Assembly (NCBI GenBank): GCA_021323675.1
Contig: JAJPKP010000028.1
Coordinates: 1-61,025, forward strand
DNA length: 61,025 nt
Reading direction: 5' to 3'
Source of the DNA: Pseudomonadota bacterium
GTDB taxonomy: Bacteria > Desulfobacterota > Binatia > Binatales > Binataceae
The position numbers were made by a program, and so were the translations under genes. Every line of letters starts with the position of its first letter. Within the stretch, counting starts at the first letter, position 1. The notes beneath the pieces were generated by a model. It ran no database searches. It was not told where the DNA came from and was given only the letters and a program-made list of their open reading frames with translations. Of this stretch, positions 17,476 through 27,192 are shown piece by piece.

Positions 17476-17619
17476 AATACCCGCCCGGCGAGTGCCGCCA
17501 GTCGCGCACCGAAGTGTTCATCAGGGCCCGCGACTTCGGTATCTTAAAGACCGCTTATTCCTTTACGCTTCTGATCGGGGAACACGTTAGTTGGCTAGAG
17601 TAACGGTGGTTTGGCGCTG

Positions 17620-20493
17620 ATGCGGCCGGAAACTTGGCTCAGGCCGCATAGCCGCGAATTCACGCGGCAAAGAATCGCTCTGGTCGCCATCCTGGGCCTG
17701 GTCGCGGCCGGCGCGGCGGCGCCCGCGCCGGCATCGAGCGGGATGGTGGTGGGCGCGGTATCCGGCGCGATTCTTCTCGCGATTGTCGCAGTCGTTTTCA
17801 CCCGCCTCGTCCTCCCGATATGGAGGGAGCCCGAGTCCGGGTTCGATACCGCCCTTATCACTCTGGCGGCGCTGGCGGTGGTCAAAATCGCTCTGCTGCC
17901 GTTCTTTCCGGGGTTCGGCGCGGATGTCGGCAGCTATCAGGCGTGGGCGCTTCAGATAGCGACCCTCGGCCCCGCGCATACCTATCAGCAGGGGTACTTC
18001 CTCGACTATCCACCCGGCTATCTCTACGGCCTGTGGGTGGCCGGGCTGATCGCAAAGCTGATCGGCGCTTCCGGCGAACTGCTGCGCGTAATCGCGGAAA
18101 GCCCCGCGATAGTGGCGGATTTCTTCCTGGCCACTGCGATGTTCGCGTTTGTGCGCAAGACCAGCCGCCCAACCATCGCGTTCGCCGCGATGCTGATGGT
18201 CGCACTCAACCCCGCCTTTCTCTTCGACACGGTGGTGTGGGGCCAGAGCGACTCGGTTCTGACCTTCACAATGCTTCTCAGCATCGTCGCCCTGCTCGAG
18301 GCTCAGTACGACTTATGCTGGGGGCTCGCCGCTATTGCGGTGCTCATCAAGCCGCAGGGCCTGATGCTCGTGCCGGTGCTGGCGTGGTGGACGATGCTCG
18401 AGACGAAGGTCGGGCGATGGGTGCGATGCGCGGTGGTTGCGATGGCTGTCTTTCTGATTGGTATCGCGCCGTTTCAGATCGGGCATCCCTGGAACTGGAT
18501 TCTGAACCTCTACACTTCAACCGCGGCCTACTACCACGAAACGTCCGTCAATGCGTTCAACCTGATGGCGCTGCTTGGAGGCCTGCGCCAACCCGATGAC
18601 GGGCTGATAGGCGGTGTTTCATACTTCGCGCTCGGCATGAGTCTGCTCGTGCCGCTGTACGGGTTTATCGCGTGGATCCTGTGGCGGAAGCGAAATCGCA
18701 ACACGCTCATCTATTGCGCCTTCATCGCGATTTTCGGCTTCTTCATGGTCGCGCCGCGGATGCATGAGCGTTACCTCTATCCCGCCCTTATATTCTCGGT
18801 TCCGCTCGCTCTGGAATCCACCGAGATGCTGGTGCTGTTCGGTGTCCTGAGCCTGACTTGCCTGTTCAACCTCGCTTACATCCTGCACACGCTGCAGACC
18901 ACCGTGTTTCTCGATTCGCGCGACTGGCTTGCGATGGCGGCGTCGGCGATCAACATCGTCCTGTTCGGCGCGGCGCTTTATTACGGGTTCCGGAGGATGG
19001 AAGCCGAGGCGCACGGCGGCATCAGGGTGGGCGAGCTGATGGCGACCTTGTTTCCGGAGCGGCCTCCGGCGGCCGAGACGGAGGAGCGTCCTTCACCTCT
19101 TGCGTGGACCGCGACCGACACCGTGGTGGTCGCGGCGCTGGTCGTAATCGGTGCGGCGACCCGCTTCTGGCATCTGGGCCATCCCAACGAGATTGTTTTC
19201 GACGAAATTCATTTCGTCGCGAATCAGGCGCGCCACTATCTCCATAACGAATACTTCCTCGATCCTCATCCGCCACTGGACAAGCTTGTTATCACCGCGG
19301 GCATCTGGCTGTTCGGCGATAACTCCTGGAGCTGGAGAGCCGGCAATGCCGTGCTGGGCACGATTCTCATCGCGGTGAGCTATCTGCTGGGACGGCGGGT
19401 CACCCATTCACGCCTGGCCGCGACGTTCGCGGGCGCCGCGATCCTGCTCGACGGGATGTTCCTGGTGGACTCGCGGATCGGCGTGATCGATATCGCCTAC
19501 CTGACGTTCGCGGCAATCTCATACCTGCTGTTTTTCAGGTTTCTTGAGACTCCCGGGACGGCCGCGCGCCGACGCGTGCTGCCGTGGATGGGTCTGTCGT
19601 TGGGACTTTGCCTGGGCAGCAAGCTCTACGTCCCGGCGATTACCTTTCTTCTTGTGGCCGGGTTCATGGTCTGGGTGCTGATGACGGAACCGACGGCCGC
19701 GCGCCGCGACAAACGCGCGATCGGATCCGTCCTGCTGGTCGGTGGCGTCGCCTCCATCGCCTACATCGCGGTGTTTCTGCCGCATTACTTCCTGGGATGG
19801 TGGGGCGGTATCGAAGACCTCTTCAAGTATTACAAGGACGTCGTCTGGTACGAGAAGAGCGTCGCTTCCGCCACCCATCCGTACGCGTCGCCGTGGTGGA
19901 GCTGGCCGCTGATGCTCCGTCCGATCGCCTACTGGCAGAACTTTCCCAAGACTGGCAGGGTCTCCACTATCTGGGGCGGTGGTAATCCGTTGCTGTGGTG
20001 GAGCGGTCTCACCGCGATCACGATCGCGGCGGTGCGAACCTTCGAGCGGCCGAACCTCGAACGATCGTTCCTGGTCATCGGCTATCTCGCTTACATCGTT
20101 ATCTGGATTCCGATTGGACGCACCTTGTTCCTCTACCACTACATGGCGTCGATTTACCTCGCGTATATCGCGCTCGCCTGGATTCTGCAGCAATGCTGGG
20201 CGGGGGAGGCCGAACCCTGGGAGCATCTGGCGCTCCTGCTCACGGCCGCGCCGGTATTCATCTTCGGAATTGGCCCGCTCTGGGGAGCGATGATCTCTCT
20301 CGCGCTGATCGCCGTCTATTTCTCTCTGCTCAAAACTCCGTACGCCGGACGGTTCGTATGCGCGGTTTTCTGCGCAACCGCCGTCGTCCTGTTCGTCTAC
20401 TACTATCCGGTCTGGACCGGCATGCCGATTGATCGCGAGGGTTACTACTCGCGGATGTGGCTGCAGGGTCCGGGCATCAGGAACTGGATTTAA
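17620..20493 (+). CDS. Double GT-C membrane glycosyltransferase (PMT-like C-terminal half)
   Basis: A polytopic membrane protein of 957 residues made of two GT-C halves. The first (about 1-465) has the extracytoplasmic GFGADVGSYQAW loop, FLDYPPGYLYGL, NPAFLFDTVVWGQSDS and VLIKPQGLM, as in ALG/PIG-M-like or DUF2029 glycosyltransferases. The second (about 490-957) matches protein O-mannosyltransferase (PMT, GT39): FDEIHF with the Asp528-Glu529 pair, DPHPPLDKLVI, LVDSRIGVIDIAYLTF and LGLCLGSKLYVP. Such enzymes use polyprenyl-phosphate sugars outside the cytoplasmic membrane. The start is ATG at 17620. An in-frame TTG at 17611 is possible. The next gene starts 4 bases after the stop. Confidence 0.88.
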   Translation: MRPETWLRPHSREFTRQRIALVAILGLVAAGAAAPAPASSGMVVGAVSGAILLAIVAVVFTRLVLPIWREPESGFDTALITLAALAVVKIALLPFFPGFGADVGSYQAWALQIATLGPAHTYQQGYFLDYPPGYLYGLWVAGLIAKLIGASGELLRVIAESPAIVADFFLATAMFAFVRKTSRPTIAFAAMLMVALNPAFLFDTVVWGQSDSVLTFTMLLSIVALLEAQYDLCWGLAAIAVLIKPQGLMLVPVLAWWTMLETKVGRWVRCAVVAMAVFLIGIAPFQIGHPWNWILNLYTSTAAYYHETSVNAFNLMALLGGLRQPDDGLIGGVSYFALGMSLLVPLYGFIAWILWRKRNRNTLIYCAFIAIFGFFMVAPRMHERYLYPALIFSVPLALESTEMLVLFGVLSLTCLFNLAYILHTLQTTVFLDSRDWLAMAASAINIVLFGAALYYGFRRMEAEAHGGIRVGELMATLFPERPPAAETEERPSPLAWTATDTVVVAALVVIGAATRFWHLGHPNEIVFDEIHFVANQARHYLHNEYFLDPHPPLDKLVITAGIWLFGDNSWSWRAGNAVLGTILIAVSYLLGRRVTHSRLAATFAGAAILLDGMFLVDSRIGVIDIAYLTFAAISYLLFFRFLETPGTAARRRVLPWMGLSLGLCLGSKLYVPAITFLLVAGFMVWVLMTEPTAARRDKRAIGSVLLVGGVASIAYIAVFLPHYFLGWWGGIEDLFKYYKDVVWYEKSVASATHPYASPWWSWPLMLRPIAYWQNFPKTGRVSTIWGGGNPLLWWSGLTAITIAAVRTFERPNLERSFLVIGYLAYIVIWIPIGRTLFLYHYMASIYLAYIALAWILQQCWAGEAEPWEHLALLLTAAPVFIFGIGPLWGAMISLALIAVYFSLLKTPYAGRFVCAVFCATAVVLFVYYYPVWTGMPIDREGYYSRMWLQGPGIRNWI

Positions 20494-20497
20494 CCCG

Positions 20498-21271
20498 ATG
20501 CTCGCCAGAGTGTGGAAATCAGGCTTCGCACTGGCGATCTGCGCGATCGCGGCCGCTTTCGTCCCTCATGCCGCAATCTCGGCCGAAGCAAACCTGCTGC
20601 TCAACGGCGATCTCGCCAAAGGATCCGGCGAGCAGCCTGACCATTGGCGGACCGAGGCGTGGGTCAATGAACCGGATGCCTTCCGCTATACCTGGTCCCA
20701 TCCGGAGAGCGGAGGACCGGGACAGCTCGAAGTCGATGCGCTCAAGCCCAATGATGCGCGATGGATGCAATCGGTGACGCTGCCTGAAGGATGGTACCGA
20801 TTCAGCACGGACGTCCGCACCGAAAACGTCGGCACTCAAGCCACAGGCGCAACCATCTCCGTCATGGAAGACGGCGCAATGTCTCCCGATATCCGCGGCA
20901 CCAGCGGATGGCAGCGTGTCGCATTCTATCTCCATGTCGGTCCCAAGGGCGCCGACATCGAAGTGGCGCTGCGAATCGGCGGCTTCGGCAGCCTCAATGT
21001 CGGAAAGGCCTTCTTTCGCGACGTGCAGGTCGAGAAAGTCGCGGCTCCGCCGCCCGGAGCAACGCCCGTTTATGACCTGACCGAAATCCGCCGGGCCGCC
21101 CAGCCTCAACCCGTCGGCCGCCCAATCACCCTGGTCGCCACCTTCATCGTGCTCGGGCTGATCGCTTTCCAGGGATGGAGGATGTTCGGAGCGGAGAAGC
21201 CCGCTCGCGCTGCCGCGACCGCGGCGCCCCCCAACGTAAAAGCCAAGTCGAGGGCCAGAGCCCGGCGATGA
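20498..21271 (+). CDS. Exported, membrane-anchored lectin-like protein
   Basis: A 257-residue protein with a signal peptide (cleavage near residue 28, AISA then EAN), a beta-rich domain opening NLLLNGDLAKGSGEQPDHW, which resembles CBM4/9-type and other jelly-roll carbohydrate-binding modules, and a C-terminal membrane segment (PITLVATFIVLGLIAFQGW) with a short Arg/Lys-rich cytoplasmic tail. It is four bases after the double GT-C gene and overlaps the next start by ATGA. Binding a glycan or acceptor for its neighbours is plausible but inferred. No enzymatic motif is seen. Confidence 0.7.
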   Translation: MLARVWKSGFALAICAIAAAFVPHAAISAEANLLLNGDLAKGSGEQPDHWRTEAWVNEPDAFRYTWSHPESGGPGQLEVDALKPNDARWMQSVTLPEGWYRFSTDVRTENVGTQATGATISVMEDGAMSPDIRGTSGWQRVAFYLHVGPKGADIEVALRIGGFGSLNVGKAFFRDVQVEKVAAPPPGATPVYDLTEIRRAAQPQPVGRPITLVATFIVLGLIAFQGWRMFGAEKPARAAATAAPPNVKAKSRARARR

Positions 21272-23241
21272 CGACCGATGCCGCGCAGGAGCGCCGAATC
21301 GAAGCGGCGCTCTTCACGATTCCGTTTCTGACCTTCGCGTATTTTTACCAGGGGTCGGACCAGAGCATCGCGGCCCGCTTCGACCTGATGCGATCACTGC
21401 TGGAGCGCGGCACGCTCTGGATCGACGGTTACTGCGGCTACAACACCGCCGACATCATCACCTTTGCCGGGCACTACTACTCAGTAAAGGCTCCCGGCAC
21501 TTCGATGGTCGCGCTGATGCCGTGGGCCGTGGTCCGGGTCCTGTTGCTGCCGCTGCTGGCGCGCAACGAGTCTCTATACTGGGCGCTCGCCACATACTTG
21601 ACGATTGTCCTCACGATCGGAGCTCTGACCTCGATCTTGTGCGTCGTGATGTACCGGTTCGCGCGCTTCTTTGGCGTATCCCAGGGTCGCGCCGCGGGAG
21701 TGGCGCTGATTCTGGCGTTCGCCACCGTGATGTTCCCGTACGCCACCGAACTCACGGGCGAACCGTTCGCCGGCGCTTTCGCATTCATCGCGTTCTACCT
21801 GGTCGCGACTCACGCGCAGGACGCGCCTTCCTCTCGCGTGTTCTGGGCGGGATTGCTCGCGGGCCTGGCAGTCTTGAACGACTATCCGGTGTTCCTCGTG
21901 GCCGCGGCCATCGGGCTCTTCGCCATCTACAAACTGAGACGCGTTGGCCCGATCGCCGCCTTTTCCGCCGGCGCGGCGATCACGGCGATGCTGATGTTCG
22001 GCTACAACTGGATGGCGTTCTCAAATCCGCTGTTTTTCAGCTACCAAGCCTACAAGCTCGCGGGAAACAACCAGTTTCCAGAGCAGGCGGTAGGCTTCGT
22101 CGGGCTTACCTATCCGAAAATCAACATCCTCTGGAATATCCTGATCGATCCGCAGCGGGGCCTGTTCTTCTGCAACCCGGTCCTTCTGCTGGTCATCCCG
22201 GCCTGCGGATATTTTCTGCGCCGCCGCGAGCTGCGCGCGGAATGGATCGTCACGATCGCGTCGTTCATCGCGCTTATCCTGTTCAACGCATCGTACGGCG
22301 AATCGATCGTATCGTGGGGTGGGGGAACCGCGACCGGGCCGCGCCAGATGGTCGCCGCAATTCCGTTTATGGTCCTGACCCTTGCCTTTCTGCCCGCGAG
22401 CTGCGACTGGCTGATGGGATCGATGGCGGCGTTGTCCGCGTTCATCATGCTGATGGCGACGGCGACCAATCCGCATTTCCCGTACGAGTATGACAACCCG
22501 GTGCGGGACTTCGCGCTGCAGCAGTTCATGCGCGGAGACTTCGCAAGCAATCGCGACACTTACTTCGGCGGCGGAATGATCATCGGCGATTCCGTCGCCT
22601 TCAACCTCGGCAAGCTCGCCCGGCTGCCGGGTCCGTTGCAACTGCTTCCGCTTGGTCTCTTGTGGATCGCGGGCGCGCTGGAGTTGACTGATGCCCTGAG
22701 AATTCACGAAAGCCGAGCATCGGAGCTGCTTGGCGGCATCGCGATTTCGGTCGCCATATTGGCGGTCTTCCTTCTGCCCTTCAGCGCGGCAATCAACTAT
22801 CCGCTGGGCCTGCGCGCGCGATCCGGATTGCTGGGCCGCTATTTCGTCGGCGAGCAGCCCGGACTCTCGCCGCCGCACATCGTGAGGATCGACCGCCAGC
22901 TCGAGTTCAATAACATCGCGGAAATGGGCGCGATGCCGTTTCCGTCGGTGGCGGTATGGACCGGCAGGCTCATCGTTCCCCAAACCGGCATCTACCGCTT
23001 TATCCTCGACGCCGACGATACGGGATGGCTGTCAATCGATGACCATGCGTTGATCACCGACGCCGGCGCCATAAACCGCCCGCACGCGGTCGGCGCCGCG
23101 CACCTCGATGCCGGCATCCACAGAATCCTGGTAGGCGAACGCAACCTCGGCGGCGACTCCTCGCTGCACCTCTACTGGATGCCCCCAGGAAAACTGGCCC
23201 AACCAATCCCATCCTCAGCCCTAATCCCCGACCACCCGTAA
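21268..23241 (+). CDS. Polytopic GT-C-like membrane protein with C-terminal PA14 domain
   Basis: A 657-residue protein. Residues 1-515 contain about ten or more hydrophobic spans, with GT-C-like loops (ERGTLWIDGYCGYNTADII, YSVKAPGTSMVALMPW, YATELTGEPFAGAFAF, SYGESIVSWGGGTATGPRQM). Residues 519-655 form a PA14 domain: LLGRYFVGEQPG, VWTGRLIVPQTGIYRFIL, DADDTGWLSIDDHALI, GIHRILVGERNLGGDSSLHL. PA14 domains often bind sugars, and this one should face outward. The ATG at 21268 overlaps the previous stop. It is probably a glycosyltransferase, with donor and acceptor unknown. Confidence 0.75.
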   Translation: MTTDAAQERRIEAALFTIPFLTFAYFYQGSDQSIAARFDLMRSLLERGTLWIDGYCGYNTADIITFAGHYYSVKAPGTSMVALMPWAVVRVLLLPLLARNESLYWALATYLTIVLTIGALTSILCVVMYRFARFFGVSQGRAAGVALILAFATVMFPYATELTGEPFAGAFAFIAFYLVATHAQDAPSSRVFWAGLLAGLAVLNDYPVFLVAAAIGLFAIYKLRRVGPIAAFSAGAAITAMLMFGYNWMAFSNPLFFSYQAYKLAGNNQFPEQAVGFVGLTYPKINILWNILIDPQRGLFFCNPVLLLVIPACGYFLRRRELRAEWIVTIASFIALILFNASYGESIVSWGGGTATGPRQMVAAIPFMVLTLAFLPASCDWLMGSMAALSAFIMLMATATNPHFPYEYDNPVRDFALQQFMRGDFASNRDTYFGGGMIIGDSVAFNLGKLARLPGPLQLLPLGLLWIAGALELTDALRIHESRASELLGGIAISVAILAVFLLPFSAAINYPLGLRARSGLLGRYFVGEQPGLSPPHIVRIDRQLEFNNIAEMGAMPFPSVAVWTGRLIVPQTGIYRFILDADDTGWLSIDDHALITDAGAINRPHAVGAAHLDAGIHRILVGERNLGGDSSLHLYWMPPGKLAQPIPSSALIPDHP

Positions 23242-23435
23242 CGCCCTGTCAACAAGGGAGCGATCCGTTTGGCGGGTTCAGGTCCGGCGGGGGCGGCGCC
23301 TTGGCCTACCAGGTACTGGTCTTATCCAAGCGAAGTATACCGGCTGGAAAATTGGTGTCTGACCCGATGACCTGCCCCGGAAAGGTGCGCCGAGCGGGGT
23401 GGATGATGCGTTTGGATGATTCGTGCTTGCGCCGA

Positions 23436-24044
23436 TCATTCGCTGGGCAGCTTTGGCAGCATTTCGGGTTTGAGCAGCGTTGGCCGGCCGGGGGCAAGCT
23501 GCGGAGCGGACGGGGTTGGCGCGGGTGCTCCCGGCTTTCGATACTCGGGGGGCCGCGTGATGCGCGCCTGCGCCAGGATCTGTTGCAACAGGCGCGATTC
23601 CTCCGACCCTCGCGAGACGCACTGGACGTCCTGGTACGGATGCAGCGGCACGCGCAATGGCGATTCGAACGTCGCACGGACGTCAACCCGCGTCGATTCG
23701 TTCGATACCGGCTGCACGCGAATGTTGAATACCGAGGTTGCATCGGCTTCCGGCTCCGCCGCGTAGCTGCCGGCGATGCTCGTGATCTTGCCGCAATCCG
23801 CGTCCTGCAGGCTGAACTGCCGGCCCATCACTTCGAGGATTCCGTGATTGGGCTCCTGCGCCTGGATACGAAAGTCATTCTGCTTGACGACCTCGTTGAC
23901 CGCCGTCCACGTGAGGTCGAAGGGCAGGGGCACCACCGCCCGCGTCTTGCTTTCCGGGGTCTCCTGCGTCGCCGGCGGATAAAAGCATCCGCCTGCCGCA
24001 ATCGAGATCAGGGCGAGAACCACGAACTTGCTTTTGGTATCCAT
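23436..24044 (-). CDS. Hypothetical outer-membrane lipoprotein
   Basis: A 202-residue protein with a lipoprotein signal peptide (KFVVLALISIAAGGC), a central alpha/beta region (FDLTWTAVNEVVKQNDFRIQ ... NHGILEVMGRQFSL) reminiscent of small BamC-like or NlpB-like lipoprotein modules, and a Pro-rich tail. I cannot name the family. The ATG at 24044 is preferred over an upstream GTG at 24056 because a TATTAT box at 24065-24060 would start transcription near 24053. It is divergent from yebC and not obviously linked to neighbours. Confidence 0.6.
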   Translation of the reverse strand: MDTKSKFVVLALISIAAGGCFYPPATQETPESKTRAVVPLPFDLTWTAVNEVVKQNDFRIQAQEPNHGILEVMGRQFSLQDADCGKITSIAGSYAAEPEADATSVFNIRVQPVSNESTRVDVRATFESPLRVPLHPYQDVQCVSRGSEESRLLQQILAQARITRPPEYRKPGAPAPTPSAPQLAPGRPTLLKPEMLPKLPSE

Positions 24045-24193
24045 CGAGATCGGCACGGGATAATAGCAGACCGATGCGGACCGGGCTTTACCTTCGCTCG
24101 GCGCCGCCGCCCGCTCCCACGTGTTCCCCCAGGCGGGGAGGTTTGCGATAATGCGACCGAGGCGCGCATCGGCATGCGCCGGGTGTAGGGATC

Positions 24194-24946
24194 ATGTCAG
24201 GTCATTCCAAGTGGTCATCGATTAAGCACAAGAAGGCCGCACGCGATGCCAAGCGCGGCAAGGTTTTTACCAAGCTCATCAAGGAAATCACAATCGCTGC
24301 CCGCCTGGGCGGCGGCGATCCGAACGCGAATCCGCGGCTGAGAACCGCGGTCGCAGCCGCCAAGGCGCAATCGATGCCCAACGACAACATCGACCGCGCC
24401 ATCAAAAAGGGCACCGGAGAGCTCGGGGGTGCTTCGCTCGAGGAAGTGACCTACGAGGGCTACGGCCCCGGCGGCGTCGCGATCATGCTCGAAGGATTGA
24501 CCGACAATCGCAACCGCACGGTCGCCGAGCTGCGCTTTATCTTCTCGCGCCACGGCGGGAACCTCGGCGAAGCGAATTGTGTGGGCTGGATGTTCAAGAA
24601 GCGGGGCGTGATCACGGTCGAAAAGAGCGCCGTCGAGGAAGACAAGCTTCTGGAAGTCGCGCTCGATGCGGGCGCGGATGATGTTCAGAGCGACAGCGAT
24701 GCCTTTCAGGTCATGACCGCGCCCGACAAATTCACGGCCGTACGCGAAGCGATCGAAAAGGCCGGTATCGCGATCGGCCACGCGGAAACCGCTCTCGTGC
24801 CGGAAAACACGGTAGCGGTCTCGGGACATACTGCCGAACAGGTGCTCAAACTGGTCGAGGAACTGGAGGATCACGACGACGTGCAGAGCGTGTCTTCCAA
24901 CTTCGACATCAGCGACGAAGAGTTGGCCCAGATTTCCGCCGCGTGA
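24194..24946 (+). CDS. yebC: YebC/PmpR family protein
   Basis: YebC proteins are DNA-binding regulators in some bacteria and ribosome-associated factors helping translate proline stretches in others. The 250-residue product is canonical: [68 protein letters not shown] and [18 protein letters not shown]. It heads the yebC-ruvC-ruvA-ruvB run that is common across bacteria. Confidence 0.97.
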   Translation: MSGHSKWSSIKHKKAARDAKRGKVFTKLIKEITIAARLGGGDPNANPRLRTAVAAAKAQSMPNDNIDRAIKKGTGELGGASLEEVTYEGYGPGGVAIMLEGLTDNRNRTVAELRFIFSRHGGNLGEANCVGWMFKKRGVITVEKSAVEEDKLLEVALDAGADDVQSDSDAFQVMTAPDKFTAVREAIEKAGIAIGHAETALVPENTVAVSGHTAEQVLKLVEELEDHDDVQSVSSNFDISDEELAQISAA

Positions 24947-24985
24947 TTTCATCCGTCGCGCGCACGGATTTGGCGGAGGTGGAGG

Positions 24986-25516
24986 ATGCGGGTGCTCGGG
25001 GTGGACCCGGGAAGCGCGGTGACCGGATTCGGGATCGTCGAAGGCGCGCCCGGCAATTTCCGCTACATAACATCGGGAACCATCCGCACGCGTCCGGGCG
25101 ACGCGATGCCGCGGCGGCTGCTCGCCATCCATTCCCGCCTGCTCGACATCGTCGATGAATTCGCGCCCGGCGCGATCAGCCTTGAACGCAACTTCGTCGC
25201 GCGCAACGTCCAGAGCGCGTTCCGCATCGGAGAGGCGAGGGCGGTCGCGATGCTTGCGGCGGCCGAGCGCGGTTTGCCGCTCTTCGAATATCCTCCCAAC
25301 CTGGTCAAGCTTGCGGTCGCGGCCTTCGGCCACGCTGACAAGGAACAGATTAACTACATGATTCGACGGACCCTGGGGTTGAGCCCGGAGGTCGAGTTTG
25401 CCCACGATGCCACCGACGCGCTGGCGTTGGCGGTATGCCATCTGAGCCGGGCGCGCGCGCCGCGCCTGGTGGATGCGGTCGAGCGCAGACCGCGCGCCGC
25501 GAGGATACGCCCATGA
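24986..25516 (+). CDS. ruvC: Holliday junction resolvase RuvC
   Basis: RuvC nicks Holliday junctions symmetrically during recombinational repair. The 176-residue RNase-H-fold protein has the acidic tetrad Asp7 (VLGVDPGS), Glu67 (SLERNF), and Asp141 and Asp144 (HDATDALALA). The ATG at 24986 follows GGAGG closely. The stop overlaps the ruvA start by ATGA. Confidence 0.97.
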   Translation: MRVLGVDPGSAVTGFGIVEGAPGNFRYITSGTIRTRPGDAMPRRLLAIHSRLLDIVDEFAPGAISLERNFVARNVQSAFRIGEARAVAMLAAAERGLPLFEYPPNLVKLAVAAFGHADKEQINYMIRRTLGLSPEVEFAHDATDALALAVCHLSRARAPRLVDAVERRPRAARIRP

Positions 25517-26151
25517 TCGCCAGCATCAAGGGAACGCTCGAAGTGCGCGAGGCGGGACGGGTCGTCATCGACACCGCCGGCGTCGGCTATGAAATCTTCG
25601 TTCCGCTGAGCACCTTCTATCGGCTGCCAGCGGTCGGCGATCAGGTCGCGCTCGAAATTCGCCAGGTCGTCCGCGAGGACGCGATCACGCTCTACGGATT
25701 TTCCACCCCGACGGAGAAGCGCGCCTTCGACTTGCTGTTATCGGTGCAGCATGTCGGCCCCAAGCTCGCACTCGCTATCCTCTCGGTTCTCGAACCGGAC
25801 GAGCTGGTCAGCGCGATTCGGCGAGAGGACGTCGAAAAAATCGACGCCGTGCCGGGAGTCGGACCCAAGGTTGCTGAGCGGGTCGTGCGCGAATTGCGCG
25901 ACAAGATGGACGGGCTTCGGCTCGCCGACTCGGTCACTTCGCATGCCAACGGCAGCGTGCGCGCCGTCCGGTCCGTCGGGCAGGGAACCACAATCGCGGA
26001 TGATGCCATCTCGGCGCTGGTGAACCTGGGGGTAAAGCCCGCCGAAGCAAAGCGCACTGTGGATTCGGTGCTCGATGCGATCCCGGAAGGATCGCCCGAG
26101 CTCGAAGTGGTGGTAAGAAAATCATTGGCGGTGCTGTTTGGCGAAACGTAA
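25513..26151 (+). CDS. ruvA: Holliday junction DNA helicase subunit RuvA
   Basis: RuvA tetramers hold Holliday junctions for RuvB-driven branch migration. The 212-residue protein starts [20 protein letters not shown], has two helix-hairpin-helix segments ([37 protein letters not shown]) and a C-terminal RuvB-binding helical domain ([19 protein letters not shown]). The ATG at 25513 overlaps the ruvC stop. An upstream in-frame start would run into ruvC and is not used. Confidence 0.97.
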   Translation: MIASIKGTLEVREAGRVVIDTAGVGYEIFVPLSTFYRLPAVGDQVALEIRQVVREDAITLYGFSTPTEKRAFDLLLSVQHVGPKLALAILSVLEPDELVSAIRREDVEKIDAVPGVGPKVAERVVRELRDKMDGLRLADSVTSHANGSVRAVRSVGQGTTIADDAISALVNLGVKPAEAKRTVDSVLDAIPEGSPELEVVVRKSLAVLFGET

Positions 26152-27187
26152 ACGCCATAGCGGGACTTTGGCTGACGCCGAGGCCACGCAGATAACCGCG
26201 CCGGTCGAGGGCGAAGAAGACCGCCGCCTCGACCTGTCCCTGCGGCCGCATTCGCTCGATGAGTTCGTCGGCCAGGCGCGCATCAAGCGCGTGCTCGGGA
26301 TGTCAATCGAGGCGGCGCGCCAGCGCGGCGAAACGCTCGATCATGTGCTCTTCGCCGGGCCTCCGGGCCTCGGCAAGACTTCCCTCGCCCATATCATCGC
26401 GCGCGAGCTCGGGGTCAGCGTGCACGTTACTTCCGGCCCGGCGGTCGAGCGCGCGGCGGACCTGGCGGCAATCGTCAACAATCTCGAAGAGGGCGATGTC
26501 CTGTTCATCGACGAAATTCATCGCCTTCAGCGTCCCGTCGAAGAGCGGCTCTATTCCGCGATGGAAGATTACGAGTTCCATATCGTGGTGGGCGAGGGGA
26601 TGGGCGCACGCACGATGAAGCTGGCAGTCAATCCGTTCACGCTGGTGGGCGCGACCACGCGATCGGGACTGTTGAGCTCTCCGCTGCGCGATCGCTTCGG
26701 CCAGCATTTCCATCTGGACTTCTACAACCACGACGAACTGCGCGAGATCGTCCGGCGCTCAGCCAGACTGCTCAACGTCGCGATTGATGAAAGCGGAGCC
26801 GGCGAGCTGGCCGCGCGTTCGCGCGGAACCCCGCGAATCGCCAACCGGCTGCTGCGCCGCGTGCGCGATTTCGCGCAGGTCAACGAAGCTCCGGTCGTGA
26901 CGCGAAGCGTGGCGCTGGGCGCGCTCGAACTGCTCGAAATCGACGCGGCGGGCTTCGACAAGATGGACCGCGCGATCCTGAGCGCGGTTATCGACAAGTT
27001 CGGCGGCGGGCCCGTCGGCGTCGAAACCCTCGCCGCGGCAATCGGGGAGGAGCCCGATACGATCGAGGAAGTTTACGAACCATATCTGCTGCAGGAAGGG
27101 TTCCTGATGAGGACGCCGCGCGGGCGCGCCGCCACCGACCGCGCTTACAAGCATCTGGGCCGCACCCGCGCCGGCACCCTGCTGTAA
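26138..27187 (+). CDS. ruvB: Holliday junction branch migration ATPase RuvB
   Basis: RuvB is the AAA+ motor of the RuvABC complex. The 349-residue protein has Walker [10 protein letters not shown] (74-82), Walker B FIDEIHRL (Asp125, Glu126), sensor 1 [10 protein letters not shown], the arginine-finger region [13 protein letters not shown] and a C-terminal winged helix ([20 protein letters not shown]). It starts with TTG at 26138, 14 bases inside the end of ruvA, consistent with coupled translation. Confidence 0.97.
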   Translation: MAKRKRHSGTLADAEATQITAPVEGEEDRRLDLSLRPHSLDEFVGQARIKRVLGMSIEAARQRGETLDHVLFAGPPGLGKTSLAHIIARELGVSVHVTSGPAVERAADLAAIVNNLEEGDVLFIDEIHRLQRPVEERLYSAMEDYEFHIVVGEGMGARTMKLAVNPFTLVGATTRSGLLSSPLRDRFGQHFHLDFYNHDELREIVRRSARLLNVAIDESGAGELAARSRGTPRIANRLLRRVRDFAQVNEAPVVTRSVALGALELLEIDAAGFDKMDRAILSAVIDKFGGGPVGVETLAAAIGEEPDTIEEVYEPYLLQEGFLMRTPRGRAATDRAYKHLGRTRAGTLL

Positions 27188-27192
27188 GCGCG

